Shown here in pieces: positions 37,924-48,800 of a stretch of 64,000 nt of DNA. Position 1 is the first letter of the stretch. Each line of letters begins with the position of its first letter. Origin of the DNA: Otis tarda (taxonomy: Eukaryota; Chordata; Aves; Otidiformes; Otididae); the NCBI GenBank assembly GCA_026413225.1, contig CM048572.1:6758001-6822000 (forward strand). Direction: 5' to 3'. The position numbers and the translations under genes were made by a program. Under the pieces are notes generated by a model that had not been told where the DNA came from, searched no databases, and saw only the letters and a list, made by a program, of their open reading frames with translations.

Positions 37924-40574
37924 CTTCACTATTGACTACATCACTGCAGACCTGACCATCACCCATGGCGTAGTTTGGGGAAGGAGCTGACTTTTCACCG
38001 AGGTTTCCCATCCCATTCTCTATCAGCCCTCGGTAGCCTGCAGAGCACTAAGCGATTATACAGACCCAGCTCCATTAGTCACATGGAGGCAGTGCTGGAG
38101 TCAGTAACTCCACTGACTACTGATCCTGGGAGCATTTTTGGTGAAGATTTGTGTAAAGTACACTGCTACTGAAAAACAGCCTAGGAGAAGAGTTTCCCCA
38201 AAGAATTGCTGACCTTGGAAGAGTTATTCTAAAACTTAATTTATTTACTCCAGCTTGTTTCACTAAATCTGCTCAATTACCATAAAAACATAATTAATTT
38301 AGTCTCCAGTTTGGGAGCAGAGAGTCAAGCTCAGTTGTTTCTGACTCCTGCGGTGTCCTCAGTAATCCTGATGTGCTGGTACTCAGGAGAGCCGAGAGGT
38401 CTGAAGCACATGAAGCCCAGAGAGAAATAGATCCTGGCACATGCACTGGGTCACTGCATGTTCCCAATGACCAGACTCTGACTGATCAGGAGGAACCCAG
38501 GGCAGATGTAATCCCTTCTCCTCCTCTGAACAACCAGCACAGCCTCAGCACAGCCGGGTGCTGCTCCATCTGACCACTACCTCCATCAGATTAGGGCTGC
38601 TCCCATCCCTGGTGACGCGGGGTGGGGATGGTGTTGGTCCACTCTCTGCTCCCGCTTACCACTATTTCCAAGGATGGAAAAATCACACTCACTCACATGT
38701 ACAGGCATTTGCATTTTGAATACTTAACTAGACAGCTGTGCATGGGAAATTTTTTTTGATCAATTTATACCCCAAAGCACAAAATTTGATTTGCCTCTTA
38801 ATTATCTCATCAAGCATTTCTAAAAAAGTTGTTAGCAGTAACAATCTCATCAGGCCTTTCAAAATATCTACTGTGATTTTAGAGGATCTTCTTCACTTCA
38901 AATTGTTTCTTTCAAAGTGAACACTTACCCACAACTATAGTACGAGAATTCCTAACAGACACCAATAAAACACATTTCACTAATTAAATTATGACCTTAT
39001 TTTTTTTTTCTTTTAAAAGGGATGTAGCTTTCCAAAACAACCCTGTATTGGTGTTACTGGAACCCTGTGTTGCTCATCAATAAATATTCCGTGTCAATAG
39101 GCCATTAACTATTAATCCCAGTGCTGGCCATTTGAGAACTTTACATCAACACTCTTGTTATTTTACACATTGCTTCTCATCTTATTAAGTGACTTGCACA
39201 TATGGACAAGAGCACAGTCTCACAAATGCACCCACGTCAATAACGCACAGGACACCACCTCCGATAAGGAAGGGGGAGAATCGCAAGAAAATGAATATGT
39301 TTGGGGCTATCATGAGTATTTATTTACACTGAGAAGAAAGAGAATCCACTCTTGAATAGCTTATTGTATTACCTAAGCTGAACTTCCAACATATGTTCAC
39401 TCTCAACCACATTCTGCCTTCATTTATTTATCCTTAAAGCAAATTCGGTGTCAGTGAAAGATGCCAGACTGACAAGCAGAGTTCACTGTTCGCTGCACAG
39501 GCTGCTGCCGAAATGAGCTGCTCTCCAGGCTCAGCTCCCTGCTGCTACCTGATGCGGACAGATGATTTCTAGGGTGAGAACTGAGCTCGCTGATCCAGCC
39601 CTACAGTTCTATCAAAGAGTATCACCTCCAGGAATGCCTTCTCCAGAATAAGAGAGAAAACAAGGGGGGAGTTTAATAGTTTTGACTTTCACCGTTTTCT
39701 TCAACAGTGTGTTGCAGCTAAAATGCATTAAATGCAAAAAGCGGGAGCAACATTTTATTTTAATGGTGAAAAATGGCACATCAATAAACAGTGTTTTTTC
39801 AAATTATTTCAATATGTTGAACATTGTTCCTACCAGCAAATTCTTTCCAGGCACCTAATTTATGATCTCAAATCAAACCCTGACCTGTTGATTTTAACCT
39901 GATTCTTCTATAAGTCACCCTAGAAATATTTTGATTCACCAACTGGCTTTTCTCTTCCTTCCAAGTAATAGTTGTGCAAGTTCACAAAGCTACTCCAAGC
40001 AATTACTCAACTGGACAAACTAAGAAATACAATATCCTGTATCCAGCTACTAGAGATGTCCCTACAGTATTCCGCAGGCTGTTACAGAAGGTGACTGACA
40101 AAGTTTTGAAAAGTCCTATTAGTGACGTATATGGTGAGACTGAAGGGGAAAAAATCCTCACGTCTTGGTTTAGCTCTAGCAAAGAAATAGAAATGAGAGG
40201 GTAAGCCAAGACCAGATTTGCAGTAGGTGTCAAGAGCACGGGGCAACGTGGCAGCCAGACAAACACGTGCACGCACAGATAGAATTGAATAAAACTGAAG
40301 TGGCAATTGCTACTTTGCGATTGTGTGGCTCTAATTCCTGGCATTTAGTTGGCCAGAATTCAGCAGGAATTGGTGTGTCTTCGACAGAGAGAAATGATGA
40401 CAGTGCAACAGCTGTGCTCTCTAGCAAACCGAGTAATGATATTCAGGTTTTATGGCTCTTCAGTTTGATTCCCAACAGCAACTATCCTATTATCCGTGGT
40501 CGAGACAGGTTAGCACCTGCTAAAAGCAATTTCTCATAAATTAGTTCATGTCAGCTCTTGAATGGCTGCTACTT
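37924..40574. other. Unannotated non-coding stretch
   Basis: I see no gene. The segment 38,990-39,130 is AT-rich with clustered TTAAT/ATTAAT motifs and could be a conserved non-coding element, but conservation cannot be judged from one sequence. Confidence 0.5.
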
Positions 40575-41545
40575 AAGCCTAAGGTCTGCCCGTACCCCAC
40601 CGCGGCAGCTCTGCTCGTGCAGATGGCCGTCCCCCCACAGCTGCGCGCCGGAGCGGGGCAGCCCGGCGGAACAATCGGGGCAGTGTGCGAGCTCTGCCAG
40701 GTTGTGCGGGGTGTTTGCACGGGGACCCACACCTGTGCTGCGCAGATGGTACGCGTGCTCCTTCCCTTTGGGGGATTGCAGAGGAGGAGCGCACAGAGTC
40801 TCTGTTTGCATCCGAAGCTGGGTATCCCGGCAGCTGCGTTTAGGAGAGGGGTCAGCGGGCCTGGCTCGCTGCAGGAGGCAGAGCCCGCACCCCACGGTGG
40901 GTCCCCGAGCAGCCTAAGGGAACTATTCTTGTCTGGCACTGAGAAATGTGTCCTCTGTCAGGAGTCAGCAAGTCCACGGCTGAGACTCGACTGATGCACA
41001 AAGTGGGGCTCACTCAGCCGCTCACGATTCTTGCAGAGCATTGGCCATTGTTTTTACACAACGTATTTCCAACCCAAGAAGATCCTGGACTCTCTTTTGC
41101 CAAGCATCTGAGGCCAAACTCCGTCCTAAGTTAATGCCACTGTGAAGACATAGCTGGTCCTTGAGTGAATCACTCAGCCGAGAAAACGCAGATCTGCCTC
41201 CAGTTCTCCCTGCCCTTCGGCTGCGGGAGGTTAGCACGTGCTTTACGCTCTGTGCATAGACCCATGCGTGTCTCTGTGCCCTCTCCCCGCACAGCTCCAG
41301 AGACAGCAGCGTACGACAAGACCCATGAGCGACAGCTTTGCAGGCTGAGCTGCCGGCCCTGACCTTGGCCTGGACGAGCCGTTGGCAGGACAGCGCACAC
41401 AGATGGAACGTTTCCTCCACACAGACAGACCTTATATTACACAGAGTCCAGCAGGTCACTGTAAGTGCTTTGAATCAATGACGCATCTCACGAGAGCCCG
41501 TGCAGGCCCCCGAACCGGGGTGAAATCCGATCGCGCGGCTCAATG
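40575..41545. promoter_or_regulatory. CpG-island-like block
   Basis: The first 350 bp (40,575-40,925) is strongly GC-rich with roughly 28 CpG by eye, near the frequency expected from base composition. CpG enrichment continues more weakly through 41,160-41,360 and 41,480-41,545. The rest of the window is CpG-poor, so the block stands out. Such blocks usually mark promoters or first exons. Several long frames cross it on both strands (40,548-40,994 plus, 40,541-40,939 minus, 41,022-41,459 minus). They overlap, follow the GC content and show no domain, so no transcript direction can be chosen. No TATA box is evident. Confidence 0.5.
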
Positions 41546-44197
41546 TGTTACAACAATTTTTCAACTGCATGGAAAACAAGGGGGCTATGGGGCAAGCAGT
41601 TGCCTCTCTTGAGGAAAGAGGCAGAAAAGGATGAGGTTTACATGCGGCATGTTCAGGATCATCAAACCAGGATTCGAACAGAGCGAAACGAAAAGTGACA
41701 GTGGTGAATGGGGAAAGCAACAAAAGCTGATGCCAGTCAGTTGAGTGACAGTGGACAGAGCGTGAGTGATCAGCACGACACAGTTGACAGTTACAGCAAT
41801 TTCATTGCCCTGTCATTACAGAGCAGCACGTCCTGCAGATGCCACAATTATTCCACTGTGGTCCAGGGAGCCTTGTTTTCACACGTGCTCTGGGGTCCAG
41901 GCCTTCCCCTCACTCCAGGGAGTCCCACCCCGGGGTCTCTAGTCCCACCGGTGACTGGACAGCCTGCCCAAAGGAGCCACGAGGGCTGCTGGGAACCACT
42001 GCCTTTTTTCCCCACATTATCACACCTGTTTTTACTCATTTTATAATACTATGCTTTTTTTTCTATTTCAGACAGTTTTGTTACTGCTTTTGTTTCCATC
42101 TCCAGAGGATTATTTTATCCTCATTTTTTCCCCTGTATCTGTTCAGCCTGCACAGTGTTCCTCGTTTTTCTTTTCCATTCAGTCCCACCACCTCCTGTGC
42201 TCTTGAAACCATACCTTTCCCCAGCTCCCTCTTCCTCTTTATTTGTAGGCAGCTTCTATTTTTAACACAACAGTTTCTTTAGCTGTTGGACAATGCACTA
42301 AACACTGCCCAGAGATCCAGGTTTCCAATAGAGGGAGGCCGAGCAGACCCTTCCTCGTGGTCAGTGATAACACAACAGACTTTTCAAACAAAACCTGGAT
42401 GACTTGCTACCTATGATTTGCAGTCTCAAATTCATCTTAGCTAACAACCAAACTGGGCTAGCACACCTTCTTCCACAAAAGTGATAATGACTCTCGAGAA
42501 AGCATTAAATGCCATATTTTTTAAAAATGTGATCATCAGAGCAGACCCTGGATCCCGTCGAGGTGGTGTGGGTCCGCACATCTGCAGAGCCCCAGGCAGT
42601 CATCGCTCCTACAAAATAGTATTTTCACTATATGCAATATCTCAACACTTGAACCCCAGCCACAGCGAATACTAGCAAGCACACAACTCGGATGCTCAGG
42701 AGTTAAATATTCCCGGGGCTAGGTGGCTGATCACACAGGACAGCACTTGCCATCTGACAGACTTGGCTGTCTGAATAACATAAAGTACTGGGAAAGCTGG
42801 AAAAAAGGTATGAGAGTCAATGCAGGAAAGTCATGGTCAGCAAGAGCATAAAGACCTCAGTTTACAGCAGCAGACAGGGAAAAAAAAAAAAAACAAAAAA
42901 AAAACCAAAACCTACCAGAGCCAACTTCATCTGTCATAGGCAAGCTGATTACAATCAATAGACACTTAATGGTCTCTCAGAGTCCCATCTGGGCAATTAG
43001 CAATAGCATTAAGCAAGCGAAGACGTATTGTAAATCTGTTTCTTCAGTGGAAGTGACAGAAAAGAGAAATAAGAAACCAAATTACATTTTTAGATCCAAA
43101 TTTTTCTCTTATTAATACTGCATGAAACCTACTGCTGCTGGCAAAAATGGAACAAATGTCAGGGTTTTTCTTTCCTTTCTACAATTTTTTGACTGATTTT
43201 TTGTTTTAAATTTTAAAAATTCAATCTCAGTTGCAAACTGTAGTAAAACTTATTGAAGTCAGGAGGTAAATATGAGTGCCAGTGAAGGAAAGAGTGGCCT
43301 TCGGGGTATTTTTTTTTTTACAACCAAATAAATAAAAAATAGTGATTTTGAATACCCCTGACCTCATTAAAATCAAAGAGCAGGATTCACATTTTCACTT
43401 TCTCCACCCTAAAATACAGCAGGTATTATCTCAGGCTATCTGAGGATAGAAAATGGTACTAAAACTAATTGAAAGAAGGAAAGTTTTCTGTACATATTTT
43501 ATTTCGTCCGTGTTAGGCACTGAAGAATAACATATTAATCAGGCAAGAGTACTTAACGCACCCTAAGTTTTATTAAATATGACACTGCTGCTTTATGAAT
43601 GACAAAATTACCTATCTACAACTCATACAACTAGATTACTGCCTCCACTGTGATCTCAGGACACTTTTCTTGAGAAATGGAGTAGAACCAGTATCTTGCA
43701 CAAATGTAGTTGATTGTCCTAAATTTTCCGCCTGCAGTTCAGCTGACCTGCTATTGTGCAATTTTTGACCTGTGATTTCATAGAAAATAAAGACCAAGGT
43801 TGTTGTTGGATTGGGATAATATTTTCTGTTATAAGTTGTGCTCTTTTAGTGTCTATGAATCCAGATCTTCCAAAAATAACAGAGAAAGTAAATTATGAGT
43901 ATGTGAAGCTCCTACGTGAGATGTACTTAATCATTATTGCACAAGAAAAATAGGAATCTGTGCACACAGCTGACAAATTGGGTACACTCCTGCATTATTA
44001 CCTGTTTTGTGTGCCATTAAGGGTGAACTTACGCAGATGAGACAAACTATCATACAGAAGTCAAGCCTATAACACAAAAAAAAATCTGTTTTGAAAACTT
44101 TTTTATCAGCTCAAGACTTCAGAGAGTCCGTTGGAGAGTACAGTGTTAGGCTCCATCAATTTTGGCAACTTATTAGCACCTTTCTATATCCAAGCAG
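41546..44197. other. Unannotated non-coding stretch
   Basis: I see no gene. A pyrimidine-rich patch lies at 42,000-42,270, giving a 147-codon Phe/Leu/Ser-rich frame that is a composition artefact. An interrupted A tract lies at 42,880-42,916 and AT-rich DNA follows. Confidence 0.5.
42880..42916. repeat. Interrupted poly-A tract
   Basis: Two long A runs separated by single C residues, then AACC units. There is no recognisable retroposon body upstream. Confidence 0.8.
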
Positions 44198-44320
44198 GGC
44201 TACTAGGATCAAATTTGCAGCAGATGCTTTGAACTCAATCCATGGAATTTCGCAGACAAAACAGACAAATTGCACAAACGTATGTCAATTTGCCAATGGA
44301 AAGCCATATCCTGTCTATAC
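44198..44320 (+). CDS. Weak candidate exon, plus strand
   Basis: The 123-bp segment follows a pyrimidine-containing acceptor ending ATATCCAAGCAG and precedes CTATAC|GTAAGT, a perfect intronic donor half with a poor last exonic base. One frame is open. It starts with the last base of a split codon and reads ATRIKFAADALNSIHG, then ISQTKQTNCTNVCQF and ANGKPYPVY. The phase would accept the end of the candidate at 32,362-32,453. The protein is not recognised and the nearest partner is 12 kb away, so chance remains likely. Confidence 0.18.
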
Positions 44321-45337
44321 GTAAGTTATGCTGAGCAATTAAAAACAACTGGTGAAATATGCATTCCTCATGCATTTGCACCATGGCATATCTACGAATT
44401 GAAGATGATAATCTCAAACCCATAGAGCAAGAGAACACCACAGCTCTGAGCACGCTAACCCTGTATTATGGGAACTTACTGCATCACTTACTGGCGTAAC
44501 AGAAACTCCTTTGAGCGCAGTGTTGCCCTTCTAAGAATCAAATTACATTTTAAACGTGCAGCGCTACTATTTTTCTTATCTTTGATCTATATATGAAGCA
44601 ATTTTAAATCTGTCCTGAGTGGACCTGTTTTCAACAAACTTTTTAGCCATTGCACTGCTGGCGAGCTATGAGTGCCAGAAGCAGCAACTTGCTTGTAAAT
44701 ACCTAGTAAATCACTTCACCTGAAATAATTGTCAGTGAGATGGAGCCTGCGTTTCTTTGCAGAATCTTATCTAAGAAAGAGTTCTTTATAGTGGCTTTAT
44801 TAAATACTGTAGAAGACTGACAGTTCTCCAAACTGACAGCCATAACATCTGAGCCACAACCAGATGCCAAGAGTCAGGCCACGGTAGCAATTATCTTTGG
44901 CAGGCTAGGCTGCTGAAATGCTTCTAGTCATTGAATTTCTTCTTTAAACCCCTTCCTTTCCTCTGCCATAATGAGTTTTGCAAACATATATAAGAGATGG
45001 CACTGAGACAGCTTGTAACATATTGACTGGGTTAACCAAGTCTGCCTAGAAGGGTTTTAGGTATGAAAGTGATACTGAAAGCAATGCTGAATCCTGGCTG
45101 CCCACTCCTAATTGATTTACGTAAATGTTTATGTGACTCTGATTTGATAAATATTACATGTAACGTTAAGGGATTTGTAGGACAGATTTTTACAGCTTTC
45201 CATTTGGTCTCCATTTATCAGCAGAGACCGAGATCAGAAAAGGGCCAGAAGGAGAGGCAGAGAAGGACCAGGAGATCTAATGTCAGAGATACTAAACCTC
45301 AGATTGAGTTTATCATTTCTGGTGGGCTGTTATTAAA

Positions 45338-45899
45338 GCTTTCTGGGCTCCCCAGTTCAACAGAGACATGAATGTAGTGCAGTGAGTCCAGCAAAGGGCA
45401 AGAAAGATGATGAAGGGACTGGAGCATCCGACAGATGAAGAGAGGCTCAGAGCTGGGACTGTTCAGCCTGGAGAAGAGAAGCCTCCTAGGGGACCTTATT
45501 AATGTCTACAGATATCTGATGGGAGGCAGATGAGAAGATGGCTCAGTGGTATGCAGTGGCAGGACAAGAGGCAACGGGCACAAAATCAAACACAAAAAAT
45601 TTAATTTAAACATATGAAAAGTCCTTTTTATGATGAAAGTGGTCAGGCACTGGGCCAGGTTGCCCAGAGAGGTTGTGGAGGTACTCAAAACCTGACTGGA
45701 CATAGAATCACAGAATGGTTTGGGTTGGTAGGGACATTTAAAGGCCAGCTAGACCAACCCCCCTGCAAGGAGCAGGGATATCTCCAACCAGATTACACTG
45801 GCCTTGAGCAACCTGCACTGGCTGACCCTTTTCTGAGCAAGGGGCTGGAGTAGACCATTTCCAGAGATCCCTTCCACTCTCAGCATTTCTGTGATTCTG
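45338..45899 (+). mobile_element. CR1 LINE 3' region, interrupted by nested CR1
   Basis: A sense-oriented CR1 copy starts near CTGGGCTCCCCAGTTCAA and shows the diagnostic blocks GACTGTTCAGCCTGGAGAAG, ACAAGAGGCAACGGGCACAA and CCCAGAGAGGTTGTGGAG. It is interrupted at about 45,700, resumes at about 45,806 with GAGCAACCTGCACTGG, and ends in TTTCTGTGATTCTG, the CR1 3' terminal motif. The region corresponds to the end of the CR1 reverse transcriptase ORF plus the 3' UTR. Frames are broken and no activity is possible. Confidence 0.92.
45701..45805 (-). mobile_element. CR1 3' end nested in reverse inside another CR1
   Basis: Within the sense CR1 lies a short segment beginning CATAGAATCACAGAATGG, then TTTGGGTTGGTAGGGACAT, and GACCAACCCCCCTGCA. 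This is the reverse complement of a CR1 3' end with its terminal repeats. The host copy reads CTGGA just before it and GCAACCTGC just after it, which are neighbours in an uninterrupted CR1. The inserted piece is strongly 5' truncated and must be younger than its host. The right boundary is uncertain by about 10 bp. Confidence 0.85.
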
Positions 45900-48800
45900 C
45901 TGTACAGATGGTGTCTGAGTAGCCATAAACAGCTGTATCATTGTGACTTACACCATCCAAAAGGTAGCAAGATACTAAAGGCAAAAGTGATTTTTGTTAC
46001 ATTCTTGATTCTGTAGATGGATTTGGTGGCACACAAAATATGCCAATAATTTATCATTTATTACTGTCAAACACGGTGGCAGCACTGTAGAGAATTATTT
46101 TTTTCCTGACCATAGTGTGGGTGTCTGTATGCAAATGGCAATAACCTACACTCGGGTATAATTGTCATTATTGATAATGATGTAAATGAAATGTTAATTC
46201 TTGCTAATAGATTAAACTATGAAATGCTTTAAGAGCAGAATTCCTGCAATAAAAGCAATTGGGTTGTTTCTTTGTAATTTGACGGCCCACAGAAGTGCAG
46301 AAACATATCTTAAGGCTTTACAAATCTGTGATAATTTCCTTCAACTTTTACTTTTATTGCCTTGTCATTAAATTCACATTGAGTTCTTAAAACAAAAATG
46401 TTTAAAACAGATGTGGCTGTTAAAGTTACAATATGAATTTTACAACCCTAAATTTTATGACACTGAAAGAAATTTCAGCCACCAAAGTCAGAGACAAGAA
46501 TGGAAGCAGAAGGCAGCCCTAAGGGTGACAGATTTCCGTAATTGCCAAAAACTTAAGCTAACATAATGCATACATTATATACTAATGTGTAAGTCAGTGT
46601 TCAGAAAGAAAATTACACATAATCCCATGAATTATCAGGACTGAACAGCAAACAAACAAGGAAAAAAGAGAAGTAAAGCTTTAATGTCTTTGTTCCACTT
46701 CTGTCCTTTATCCATTTCCTCTATGGATCTAATTTACAGGACCTAACTAGTTCACTGCACAGTGATCCACACGGTGCCTTTCAAGCAATCCTAAGGCAGA
46801 GACTCATTCTAACAAAAATCATAATTTTAATGATATTTTGGAGAGGAATTCAACGTCCATTTAATCTGACTATAAAAAAAAACTTATATCTGGTTTCACC
46901 AGAAGTTCCACTACGGGTAGACAGACAGAAATGTAGACATGGTCTCTTTATGTCTTAAAATAATTCATAACAAGTGTAGGAATGACCTCTTGCAATATAT
47001 TATCCCACACAATATGTTTTCTGATCTTTTATGTGAATGGCTCCATGCTAATTCCTCATTTCCTGGATTTCAGTCTGCATGCCACAACCCTTCACAAGCA
47101 TGTGCACGTTTCCTTCATTCTCCTTCAGCAAGAAACATCTTCTCACATTGAATACTCTTCTCAGATTGGGTCCAGCAGGATTACATCATGATTATCCCAA
47201 GTGTGAATGGTAAAAAATTGACTTCAGTCTTACTTCTTGTTTTCTCTTTCTCTCATTTTTTTGGCCTTTCCAGTTCTATAGATCTCTAAACCTTTGATCC
47301 TCCTAGAAACCATATTTCAGTCTTCTCCAAGGTAATTCATATCAATGGTCTTTTGCTAAATTTAACATCTACATATTTCTGACATGGACTGGCTGACTCT
47401 CTTTACAATAAAGCATCCATAATTTGGTTTAATAAACAACAAAAAGAGGACAGGTTTTAAGTTCTACACACCTCAGCTTTGTAACAGATTTAAGCAGTTT
47501 CAGTGAGGGTTTAAATCTTACGCTCAGGGAAAGTGGAAATTCCACACCAAAACAACCTTTAGCGAGACTGTCCCATCTCCCTGTGTGCTGCGAGAGCACC
47601 ATCTGAAGTCTTCCTGTTGGGTTTCAGTGGGATGTGCATTTAAAGAAAGACCAATCAAATTGCAACAAAGATTTTTTTAATTTATGTACTCTCCATTTTC
47701 AATTGGCTCAATGTGTGGAAGGCATCCCTACCCAGGGGGTGATCTTGAAGGTCCCTTCCGTGATGTTGTTCTTTAACTCGCTCTGTCCCAGAAGAGCACC
47801 TGAGCAGCACTGCTGTCAGCAGAGGCGTCCCTGCACCACGCTGCTCCCTGTTTCTTCTCTCTAACTCTCACACAAGTGTGCTCCTGGGGACTTTTTCCTG
47901 TTCCCCAACTCCTTGATCTTGCTTGCTTTTTGCTAAGGACTGGGCAGAGGCTTTCCAGCCTTGTGCTGGTCCTTGATTTACTGCTTTTCCTGCCATACAC
48001 TTCACAGTAACTTCCTCGTGCTTATTATTCCCGTAATATCAAGCACATCCTAGAAAACGCAGCTCTGTCGGTCAGCCACATTATGACGTACACTTTTGGC
48101 TTCAGCAGAGAAAAGAACCTTTTCCTCTTCTCTTCCAGTTGTCCTGAGCTCCAGCTCCTCTTCACCAGAAGCCACATTACCTCACGATTTCGGCAGCCCT
48201 CCCTCTGATCTCCCCCTTCCCTCATGACTGATCTCAATCCTGGCCAGGTAACTTTCCATATTAGCAGCTAATCTCTCTGCTCCCACATGGCTGGGGTCAG
48301 TCATCATTTCCATGACTTATTTGTTTCAATATCCGTAAAAAGTGAGGAAGTCCTTGGCATCAAGTAGCTTTAAATGATGTCAGGGGTCAACCGTGTCTTT
48401 GTTCCAGCACTGTGAATGTTCCCCCGTGCCTGTGCTCACCTCCAAATGCTGCCTGCAGCGAGCAAGGGGGTAACACAGGTGTCCTTCCTTCTCATTTAAT
48501 TTACTGCAGACGTTATTATATCCGCAGCAGTTCAGTTAAAAATAATAGGATCCCTTTTCTATTGGCCAAGTTGTAGGTGCCTGAGAAACATCTAAGTTAG
48601 GAGGGTAAGTCTGGGGCTTGCAGGGAAATCTGAGAAAATACTGCCTCCGTGTCCAGCATCCAGCAAGTCTCAAACCTCCCTCAAAATCCATATGATCTAT
48701 GCGAGGTCACAAAGGCGAAAGAGGGGGAAATAGATATATAAAATGATCTTTTAAAAAAACAGTGATCTGAGTTGCCAGAAAGCAGAAGCTCCACTGCTTA

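Noticed and set aside
40541..40994. Overlapping 132- and 148-codon frames on opposite strands
   Set aside because: Both follow from high GC content in the CpG-rich block, where stop codons are rare. Neither shows a domain or a preferred frame.
41022..41459. 145-codon minus-strand frame
   Set aside because: It lies in the CpG-enriched block, overlaps other open frames and has no recognisable motif.
41660..41690. TTCGAATCC on the minus strand resembling a tRNA T-loop
   Set aside because: The flanking bases cannot form the five-pair T-stem, and no D-arm or acceptor stem is present.
41839..42282. 147-codon plus-strand frame rich in Phe, Leu and Ser
   Set aside because: It is the translation of a pyrimidine-rich tract. 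The apparent hydrophobic segments are a composition artefact.
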